Shown here in pieces: positions 55,600 to 64,000 of a stretch of 64,000 bases of DNA. The stretch comes from Sternotherus odoratus (Eukaryota > Chordata > Testudines > Kinosternidae). The position numbers and the translations under genes are program-made. The stretch spans positions 97,043,340-97,107,339 of the forward strand of contig JAVMKO010000002.1 in assembly GCA_032164245.1 (NCBI GenBank), written 5' to 3'. Under the pieces are notes generated by a model that had not been told where the DNA came from, did not search any database, and saw only the letters and a list, made by a program, of their open reading frames with translations. Every line of letters starts with the position of its first letter. The first letter of the stretch is position 1.

Positions 55600-57849
55600 T
55601 CTGATCCCTAAGTGGGCTAAGTGTGCTGTAGTCTTCTCTGCACTTTAAGTACTGAACGCATTTGATTGGTTCTAAAAAGCATGAATAGAAGCTAAAAGCA
55701 TCTGTGAACATTCTTGAACAAAGATTAGTTCTTTATATCTCTTTCCAAAAATGTTCACATGAATATAGTTTGGTTGCAGACAGAAAAAAGTATCACAAAT
55801 ATTATAGCAAATATTGGCTGATAACATGTGCCAGCTTATAGCCTCACTGAAAACTCTTTGCAAGTCACTGTTCAGGGACCCTATACAACAGTGATTTAGG
55901 TGGCCAAACAGCAAATTATGACCAGGCAACATTTTAAGTGATAGTCCATAGGTTAAACTGCGTTTGAAGAAAATATTTGTGGAATAAATAACTAACAAAT
56001 TCATTAAGAAGTTAAGTCATGTAGTGGATTATTTGTGAAGAGAAAAAGGGGATACATTCCTCATTTAAATTGTTTGTTGTGAATAGTTCACCTCGCTGTG
56101 TGTGTGCAGGATGTACAAAAAGAAATGCAAGAGAATGCTTGTTTACTGAGGGCTTGCTAATGTCAGTGACACAGGAATCGTTAATTCAGTGAGGTTGCCT
56201 GTGTGCGGGAGGGCAGAATGTGGCTCACAGTCTTAACTCTGTCAGTTTGCTGAACCAAGCTGTTGAATGCAAAGCAGCGTAGGGCCCGAAAAATCTCTAG
56301 CAAAGCACATGAGCAAGTAATCATAATGTGGCAATTTGTAATGAAGCAATGTTTATTGTGTTTATCTAAAAGCATCACTCAGCTTGGCAGCTTTGCGATT
56401 TACAGCTTGTTTCCATGAAGGTACAAGCCAGGATGGTAGTGACACAGTCATACTACAGCTTGACTCAATGCACGTAAACAGCACCAGGCAGACCCTCAGC
56501 TAGTAAAAGTCAGCCCAGCTCCACTAAAGTCAATGAGGCTGCCCTGGTAGGCATACGCAGTAGATACAGCTGAAAATTTGGGGCACCCCTGGGTCTTAGT
56601 GTCCACCCCACTACCTCTTCACCTTCCAGTTCTGACCCTTCCTGCAGGCCACCCCGGCTGGCTGCTGCAGCCTGGTGAGTCTTCCTCCAGAGGGGATCTA
56701 GTACTTAAAAATGAAAAAGCCTACAGCCTGCCAGACCTATAAGTACAACACTAAAACTGTTAAAAGAGCCATTCAAGGGGTAATGAAGCCATTTAACAGG
56801 CATTTGCCAAACCCCAGGTATATACTGTCCGTTTCTGAATATACTGACAAAAACAGTTGTGCATTACTGTAATAAATTGCTTCTCAGCCTTCTGGCTAAG
56901 AAAGCATTATCTAAAAAGTTTACTCAGAACATGTTAGTCTACAGGACCTTACTATAAAATGTGCTTTAAAAATATTTCATTAGTGTGTTGCTGAAGATTA
57001 TAAAATCACATCTCTAAAAAATCCTTGCATATATATTTAGATGTAAAATCTGAGTAAGCATCTTTAGCCTTAAATGCTTGGATCTTCAGACATATAGTTT
57101 TTAAAATAAATCCTTCAAAAGACCACCCTCCCTTATGCACATGCAAGCCTGGGCTGCTGCTGAGCATAGGGGCACCAGTTTAATACTACTGCGTAGGGTC
57201 CCATAAATCCTAAGGACGGCTCTGGTTATACCCATGGAAGACATCACGGGAGCAGTAACACTTTCAGTCCTGTTCACAGCAATAAAACTTCCTTAAAATA
57301 AATTTTATGGATTCACGGGGGCAGTTCCAGCAAGTATTCAAAATATTAATGCATCACAGAAACACTAAGCAAAACATATCAGAAGAAGAAATAGCATGAC
57401 AGTATCACAAAGGGCTAAGTATCTGGAACATGACATTTTTTATTTGCTTCTCTGGAAAAACATTTCTTAAAACCAGATAATGTTGGTGCTAGCTTTTATA
57501 GACCAGGAGCCCACACTCTCAAAGATACTTAGGCTCCTAACTTATTTCAGTAGAGGTTAGGAACCCAAATATCTTATGAGGGTCTGGGCCAGGTAGCCTT
57601 CATCTGGCTATTTGGGGCAGCCACTCCCAAACCCTGCATCTCATAATCAATTTTGGGTACAGGTACAGTTCTTTGAAATGACTAGACTGCCAAGCAAAAG
57701 TCCTATCTTCTGTCTGCACTTGCTATAAATGAATAGAACAACAATATCCTGGTCTCAAGCCCTGAATATGGCAACACGGGGCAGTAAGGCAGCGACACTG
57801 CCTTTACTCAAAAACATATGGCCAATTCTATTAAAGGTCACATTTAGCT
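55600..57849. other. No protein gene seen; one U2-like fragment
   Basis: AT-rich non-coding sequence except for the U2-like match at 56876-56930. Confidence 0.45.
56876..56930 (+). pseudogene. U2 snRNA-like fragment
   Basis: attgcttctcagccttctgg followed by ctaag matches the 5' end of U2 snRNA with three changes in 25 bases. Weaker similarity continues through attatct...aagttta, as in the branch-site-recognition region but with deletions. There is no Sm site or 3' stem, and no proximal element is recognised upstream. It is a truncated, non-functional copy. Confidence 0.55.
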
Positions 57850-57857
57850 GCCTAGTC

Positions 57858-58148
57858 CAGAGGTCTCCAAACTATGGCCCGGGGGCCAGATTTGGCCCGC
57901 AGCTTCGATTTGTCAGCCCTCCAGCTGAGCAGGCATGTGGAGAAACCTCCACTGCCCCACCCCGCGAGCTGCTGCCAGTGGCACCGTGTGCAGAGGGGTG
58001 AGTGCCCCCCGCAGCAGTGGCCGGAGGAGCAAAGATAGGATTTAGCATATATTTGCATATACTGAATTTTTTCCACAGTTGCTTCAGCCCGCAAAGCCCC
58101 TTCAAAAATCTAATAAGACCCTCGACTCATAAAGTTTGGAGACCCCTG
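57858..58148. mobile_element. Non-autonomous hAT element
   Basis: 291 bp with inverted ends CAGAGGTCTCCAAACT and AGTTTGGAGACCCCTG. Flanking octamers GCCTAGTC and GCCAAGTC differ at one base, an aged 8-bp duplication. The interior includes ggcccgggggccagatttgg. No transposase. Confidence 0.85.
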
Positions 58149-58156
58149 GCCAAGTC

Positions 58157-58491
58157 CACAAAGAAACACAAACTTGCAGGGGTTATTATAGAATATGCCT
58201 AGCTATTGCAGTCACACCTTAGCTGCATCAAAATATACAGGGCCAGTTGCTGCAAGTGTAAACAGGCACAGCTCTAATGATTGCCCGGGACTTTCACCCA
58301 TGTATGCCATCAGATAATCTGGCCCATAATAATCTCCACAGCATAATAGTTCCAAATCATGAATCTGACCCCTAACACACTCAGTTATTGAGTTGGGCAA
58401 AAGAACGTCTCCGTTATTAGATCATGTTTTGAAACAAATCGACTTTGGCTGACTTTGCTTTGACTGACAGACAAATTAGTGGCAGGAATGT
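58157..58491. other. No gene seen
   Basis: Short unique spacer between two hAT elements. Confidence 0.5.
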
Positions 58492-58499
58492 TACTAGAA

Positions 58500-59335
58500 C
58501 AGCGGTCGCCAACCGGTGGTCCGCGGGAAAATTCGGGTGGTCCGCGGCGCCGGGCTCCCTCATGGCCGCCCCTCTGGGCAGGCAAGAGGCTGCAGGCGCC
58601 TGTCCCGCCCCGTCCCCGGCGGCCAGCAAGCGCTGGCTCGCTACTGCCTCCCGTCTTGTGCCGCGCGAGCCGGGGGGTCCGAGCCACGCCGCTGAAGCTG
58701 GGGGGCTGCGCTGCGCCGCTGAGGCTGAGCCGCGCCACTGAGGCCGGGGGTCTGAGCCGCGCCACTGAGGCCGGGGGTCCGAGCCGCGCCGCTGAGGCCG
58801 GGGGGAGGGGGGTCCGAGCCGCTGAGGCCGGGGGTCTGCGCCGCGCAGCCGCTGAGGCCGGGGGTCCGAGCCGCTGAGGCCGGGGGGAGGGGAGTCAGAG
58901 CCGCTGAGGCCGGGGGTCCGAGCCACGCCGCTGAGGCCAGGGGGGAGGGGGGTACGAGCCGCTGAGGCCGGGGGTCCGAGCCGCGCCGCCGCTGAGGCTG
59001 GGGGGAGGGGGGTCCAAGCCGCTGAGGCCGGGGGTCCGAGCCGCCCCGCCGCTGGGGGGGGGGGGGCCGCGCCGCGCTTCTGAGGCGGGGGGAGCCCGTG
59101 CCGGTTGAGCGGGGGGCCCGCGCCACGCCCGTCAAGCGGGGGGGGGGGGGGAAGCCGCGCCGCTCGAGCGGGGGGGGGGAGCCGCGCCGCTCGAGCAGGG
59201 GGGAGGCCGCGCCGCTCGAGCAGGGGGGGGGGAAGCCGCGCCGCTCGAGGGGGGGGGGCTGCGGTGTTAGTGGTCCGCGGAATTCAAAATTTTGACTTTA
59301 GTGGTCCGTGGGGACCAAAAGGTTGGCGACCACTG
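58500..59335. mobile_element. Non-autonomous hAT element with internal minisatellite
   Basis: 836 bp with inverted ends CAGCGGTCGCCAACC and GGTTGGCGACCACTG, flanked by a perfect 8-bp duplication TACTAGAA (58492-58499 and 59336-59343). The middle is an extremely GC-rich minisatellite. Several long frames cross it on both strands, but they are compositional translations of the repeat and not genes. Confidence 0.9.
58676..59080. repeat. GC-rich minisatellite inside the hAT element
   Basis: About a dozen or more imperfect units based on gccgctgaggccgggggtcc, of varying length, some with an added ggggagggg. From 59080 to 59265 it gives way to units based on ccgcgccgctcgagcggggg. Confidence 0.85.
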
Positions 59336-59343
59336 TACTAGAA

Positions 59344-59676
59344 ACAAACAAACATTGGCAGAAAGCAGATCTCAAATCAGTAATTGTAAGAATTCAAATT
59401 TACGCTTAGACTACTGTTACGCTCACTCAGGCAGGGAACAGGCATATGGCCTATCTGGCCAGACAAAACTAGATACTTAAAACAGTGCTCACATGGTGTA
59501 CAGTTCTTAAACAGCGTACAGGTTCACGTATGTGTGCATAACATATAGTTTTCAGCAATTAAATAATTGTTTATTTGTGACCAGAAACAAGGCTCTGTTT
59601 GTCAAATGCATTATTTGATGTGGATCATTTGCCCAGCTCTGCTCAGACTCATCAATGCTCCCAATTTCAGATCTTG
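59344..59676. other. No gene seen
   Basis: Ordinary AT-rich DNA between the hAT element and the second Penelope-like element. Confidence 0.5.
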
Positions 59677-59772
59677 CATCTTCCTTGTCAAGAATCAGAG
59701 AGGTAGCCGTGTTAGTCTGGAATAGCAGAGGTAACAAAGAGTCCTGTGGCACCTTAAAGACTAAAGTATTGA

Positions 59773-59812
59773 AGCATAAGCTTTCGTAGGCTAATACCCA
59801 CTTCGTCGGATG
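59773..59812 (-). ncRNA. Hammerhead-like motif, left arm of short copy
   Basis: On the minus strand CCGACGA (59803-59809), stem II with an ATTA loop, then GAAA (59782-59785). U4 of the core is C, as in the first element. Confidence 0.45.
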
Positions 59813-59821
59813 GACTGCTTG

Positions 59822-59865
59822 CATCTGACGAAGTGGGTATTAGCTCACGAAAGCTTATGCTTCAA
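59822..59865 (+). ncRNA. Hammerhead-like motif with consensus core
   Basis: CTGACGA at 59825-59831 fits CUGANGA exactly, followed by a stem II (GTGGGT/GCTCAC with an ATTA loop), GAAA at 59849-59852, and a short stem III GC-TTAT-GC. Of the four motifs in the window this alone keeps the invariant U4. Stem III is only about three pairs, as is common in Penelope-type hammerheads. Confidence 0.55.
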
Positions 59866-59918
59866 TACTTTAGTTAGTCTTTAAGGTGCCACAGGACTCT
59901 TTGTTACATCTTCCTTGT

Positions 59919-62900
59919 GTCACTCCCTGCCCACTCCTCTTATACCTACTGCAGAGGGGAATAAGTTGGGTGCACCCATTTATCCCTGTGCATTTAGACC
60001 CAAGGGCTGGGTAGTCTGTGCAAGGCCATGAGAGAGATTTTTACTCCCACCTGATCCCCTTTGTGGGTGCATAGAGCCCAGGTTACAATCTAGCCCACAG
60101 TGACATCTCATACTCCTCAGAAACTGATGAGACAGAAGGCTCTGTTTTTAAAGAGGCAGACATTTTAAATTAATTTTGTTGCTGCAAATGACAGAGTTGA
60201 ATAAAGGAATTCTTTTGTGAGTGGGTTGTGGAGAAAGTCTAGGACAGAGAGAGCTGGGCTGGGGGTGGGACTCTGGAGCTCTGTTCCTCATTTGATGCAA
60301 TCTCTTTTAAAGGTCACCCACTGGGAGACAACATCCATCAAATTCTTTTTCTAAAAGGGACAGTGCTACCAGTGAAGATTTATATAACACACTTGTGCTA
60401 CAGTTCTCTATTTTTTAAATAATTTTAAACCATATAATAACTTTAGCAGGGATATCATAAGAGGCTGCCAAAATTTCAAACATTTCCTTGATGTAGGATG
60501 ATCACATGGAAAGGAATGTGAATCTTATCCAGCAGTCAGCAAGGTTTTGTCTTCCTTAATCCCTGAAACTAAATCATTGGGTAATTTTTAGTCTCCGATC
60601 TAAATCTTAATTGATGCTTACTGTCATTTATTTTAGATTACTGCGAGATTCTTCTAACCAGAGACCAAAGTGCTCTTTAGGGCAGTGATGGTTTAGGAAC
60701 TCCATGATAAAATATTTGAACAGTAAATAACCCCTAGGATTTATTACTGTTGTGGTCTATTTGTGTATGACAGAGAACGACAACCCTCTAAGGAAATCTG
60801 ATCACTCTGAAAGATCAAGTTTCTTTTTGATATTAAAATTGCCTTATTTTAGGTGGTAGATTACCAGAACCTAAGCATGGTTTCACAGTGATGAGATTAC
60901 ACATTCAAAAGAAATTCAATAGAATATCAAGAGAACAGGTGATTTGTTCCCAATCTGCTGTAATTTTACTTTGCACTGTGTAGACATTTGTTTTTTCCAA
61001 TATGTGAATTCTATCAAGCTCCCCAGAGCAACCTTCCTACTCTGGTATAATCCAAAGGCTATTTGTTTTCATTTAGCAATTGGTCAGACACAGCAGATCA
61101 AAGCAGAAAAGCTAAAAAGTCATCTCCATATCCCAGTTAATGACAATTGCATCAGAAGTCTCTTGAAAGGTTCCAAGGTTTGCAACTAGCAGAGACTGGA
61201 GTGGGTGATGGAAACAGAGGCTTTCCTGTTGAATCTGAATTCATTTGGGAGTCAGCTTTTCAGAGGAATGTAGCAATAAAACTTAACATTTCCCTAATGA
61301 AACTGGCAGGATCCCTTTTCAATTGAGGCAGAGAACATAGCCTGCCTTATAGCTGTGAACATCAACAAGTTCAATTGTGTCTTTAAGAACAGCTACCGGT
61401 ACTGACTGTGTCAACTGCACTCTTCTTTTCTCCTCCTCTGACCACAGGGTGACTGACTGAGAAATCAGGGAGAGGAGTCATTTGGTATGCTCTCTGCTAC
61501 CTCAGAATCCCTTGCTGTTCCTCTTGGCATGTCTGCCAAATGGGGGCTCAGGTGGCTTTCTTTACTAAGCCATAAAGGCCACGTGCCTCTTTGGCGAACC
61601 AGTGAATTTTCCTAGGGAAAATTCATCAGAAGGTAATGCTGCTCTTTTCAACATTAAGGCATGGCTTTACAGCCCATTGACTTTACATGCTTAAGTGATT
61701 TCCTTAAATGGAGCCTTAGTCTCTCCATGCCTCGGGTTTTTCCATCTTTAAAAATGAAGATAACACCTCCCCCCTCAGAGTGGTGTTATGGGGGCTTAAT
61801 ATGTCAAAGTTTGTGATTTATTCGGTGACTACAGTACAAAGCACCAAATAAAATCCTATAAATAATAAATCAGGCAGTGCTCAGCACTTCATAATACTAA
61901 GTCCTAGAGCAGAATGCCCATCCAAGTCTAATTAACCATTAATTTCAATGGCAGTTGAGGGTGTCGAGATCAGGTTCTTAGTTCTATGATGTGCCAGAGT
62001 TAAAAAAAATACAGAGTGAGCATTTGATTGCAGTTAAACTACAATCTGTTAACACAGGAATTTTTTCTTTGGAAAGGAACTGAACATGTGACTTTTATTT
62101 AAAAAAAAAAAAAAAAGACAGCTCCCAATTGCTATAAACTTCAGGCATTCAGGACAGAACCCTCTTCACACGGTAACCAGTTATTTGTTAAAGAATAAAG
62201 GCTAGATAGCCATTTGACATGTGACTGGATTCCACACAAAAGTACAAGATTTTGTGTAAACTGTCATGATCTTTAAGGTATGTCCCCCAATGGTGTCATA
62301 TATGCCTGAGTCAGGGGCTTTATGAGGCTGGAAGGCTACTATGTTTATAATTATTAGAATGTTTTGGGCTACTACTGCTCTGTTAGATGTGATCCAAAGG
62401 CAACTGAAGCCGCTGAAAAGACTGTCATTGACTTCAATGGGAGCTGGATCGGGTCTTTGATCTGTTGGCCTGGATGGAATTATGCCATTGTAAATAAGAA
62501 AAGAATTTGATCCCAGGTGTATGCAGTCCATGTGAAAATACTTTGAATACATCGTAACTCAGGGTTTTGTTCTAACAATATTCTGATTTGTTCTATGTTT
62601 GCTTCTCTCCTTTTATTCACTGGCCAAGATTTTATTTCTTTTGATTTCCTGTTGTGTTTCTCTCCTCTCCATACCTCACAATTCCAGATTTATCTTTAAT
62701 TTCTATGTTCTCTGAGGCTTTTTTAAAAAAATCATATTTTCCCTTCAGCCATCATGCCAGGTGTTTATAACCATTTCATCTGGGCTTCGCCTCCTTCCAG
62801 GTATTTCTTTCAGACTTCGTTTTTGTTTGTTCTGCTTCCCTTTCCTCCCCCCTTCCCCAATTTTTTTTCTAAATCTCTTTTCATTCACCAGCCACTGCAC

Positions 62901-63180
62901 CTTTTCCTGTAAAATGCTTCTTTTCAATGTCTTTTTATCATTTTCTCCTACTACGCTTTGCATTTCTGTTTAGCTCTGAATTTTAATGTTTGTGTTCATT
63001 TTGATTCATTAATCACATTTACTACAGACATTTATATAATACCCATCACTATATTATTTACAAGAACTTTGCATGACTGAAATAGTCTCTCAAGAATAGA
63101 GAGATATCTCACTTTCATTATTTACTCCCATTTTTGTTTCTCCTTTCTTTTTACACCCTGAATTATTCCAGCTCTAAGCA
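59919..63180. other. No gene seen
   Basis: AT-rich unique DNA with an A run at 62099-62116. About 62405-62460 (cattgacttcaatgggagc) is a trace of an old dispersed repeat. Confidence 0.45.
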
Positions 63181-63275
63181 TCAATTAATATTATTATTAA
63201 TGTTTATTTGTATTGCAAGGTCCTAGTCAAGGATCATGCGAGGCACTATATAAACACAGCACAGAAAAATAACTT
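63181..63275. repeat. Old dispersed repeat fragment
   Basis: Sequence of the form attattattaatgtttatttg, then aggcactatataaacacagc, which matches a common but here unnamed amniote repeat; related to 17225-17350. Confidence 0.4.
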
Positions 63276-64000
63276 AAATGCAAGTCTGAGATGAGAAAAT
63301 AGGTAGATATGACAAACATACGGGGGGACGGGGACAGGAGGAACCTCCAGACAAGAGGAAGTAAGCAGCAATTGTCACTACCTTGCCAATGTCAAGTGTT
63401 TTGTAGGCCGCATGCAGAAATGAGTTTTAAGGAGAGATTTGGAGGAGGATAATGCATGTGAAGGCCTTGCAAATTTTTATGGGGAGCTCCTCAAATTGAT
63501 AAGGGGCTGTACGGGAGAAAGCAAGACAGCATTTGTGGGAAAATTGGACTGATGGATGATAAAGCAGGGATCTACAGCTCAACATTGTATGAGACATGAT
63601 AGATAGGGTGGGGATACCCCACAAAGTGCCTTGTGAGTAGTTTATCTTCATTTATATTCACAAACATTGGAAACATTTCGGTCCAGATCTGAACTTCACT
63701 GTTCAGGCCCCATCTCTAATTTCCTCTTGTGGCAAAGTGGCTTCCCAGACTCACCAGGCTCAAATCCTGTGTGCTCTGGTGAGGCACGGGCTGTCCAGGA
63801 AAACTGCCTAGAAAGCCCAAGGGCTGGTTTTCCCTTCCCCTAAGCACTTCTTTCTGGCTGGTTTTTTTTTTTTCTCTCTCTCTGACTAGGGAAAGCTGTC
63901 TCCCTTCTTGGAGAGGCTTCCTGCCCTGCTGCCTCACTCCATCTATCTCTTTCCCCCCTCCCTAGCCAGGGAAGCTTTTAAAGAGGTCTCTGACAGCCTT
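63276..64000. other. No gene seen; LTR-like sequence at the edge
   Basis: From about 63720 to the window end the composition resembles the U3 part of an LTR on the minus strand (aaggctgtcagagacctc at the start in that orientation). It runs off the window, so no end or duplication can be checked. Confidence 0.35.

Larger units (their letters stand above)
59689..59906 (-). mobile_element. Penelope-like fold-back element, short copy
   Basis: 218 bp flanked by a perfect 12-bp duplication CATCTTCCTTGT (59677-59688 and 59907-59918). Two arms related to the element at 3910-4669 meet at a short centre (about 59811-59820). The left arm carries the extra ggtagccgtgttagtctgg end; the right arm lacks it. 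This is the mirror arrangement of the first element. Each arm holds a hammerhead-like motif. No coding sequence. Confidence 0.7.

Noticed and set aside
58385..59341. Several long frames (up to 169 codons) on both strands
   Set aside because: They translate the GC-rich minisatellite in the hAT element; repeated Pro/Arg/Gly patterns in many frames are compositional.

Overview
This window reads as vertebrate, repeat-rich intergenic or intronic DNA. The repertoire is CR1, Tx1-type and RTE-type LINEs, PIF/Harbinger elements with their MITEs, short hAT elements, Penelope-like fold-back elements and solo LTRs. That mix points to a non-avian sauropsid, most likely a turtle. The assignment rests on recognising repeat families, not on a host gene. 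I found no convincing host coding exon in 64 kb; every protein-like reading frame I can defend belongs to a transposable element.

Layout, left to right. 1-319: GC-rich end of a pogo/Tigger-like element. 2205-2324 and 5123-5796: two MITEs of one family, the second carrying a nested hAT element (5385-5742). 3910-4669: a fold-back Penelope-like element with hammerhead-like motifs. 6081-10742: an old MITE into which a 4.37-kb PIF/Harbinger element (6208-10579) jumped, leaving a TTA duplication. The Harbinger element holds a broken transposase, an apparently intact two-exon Myb/SANT-type partner gene on the opposite strand, and an unrecognised 96-codon frame inside that gene's intron. 10.7-16.2 kb: quiet. 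16.2-25.6 kb: G-rich non-autonomous elements and two LTR-like sequences split by later insertions. 26.5-26.7 kb: a pair of large palindromes. 28.7-31.5 kb: a second, decayed Harbinger element in the opposite orientation, interrupted by a solo LTR. 33.1-34.9 kb: a 5'-truncated Tx1-like LINE. 35.9-37.5 kb: a solo LTR and a CR1 3' end. 38-49 kb: mostly unique sequence with two striking hairpins. 49.3-51.8 kb: a young, 5'-truncated RTE-like LINE with 12-bp target duplications and a nearly intact reading frame. 52.9-59.9 kb: several MITEs (two hAT elements with recognisable 8-bp duplications) and a second Penelope-like fold-back. 60-64 kb: quiet, ending in LTR-like sequence.

The only set of genes that plausibly works together is in the Harbinger element. 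In PIF/Harbinger transposons the DDE transposase needs a Myb/SANT-type partner for nuclear import and end binding. Here the transposase and partner genes are convergent, with poly(A) signals about 30 bp apart. The transposase has a frameshift in a GT run and a small deletion where the third catalytic acid should lie, so it should be inactive. The partner gene and the extra small frame are open.

Limits: family names come from reading motifs, terminal repeats and target-site duplications by eye. No database search was run, and family-level names are inference.
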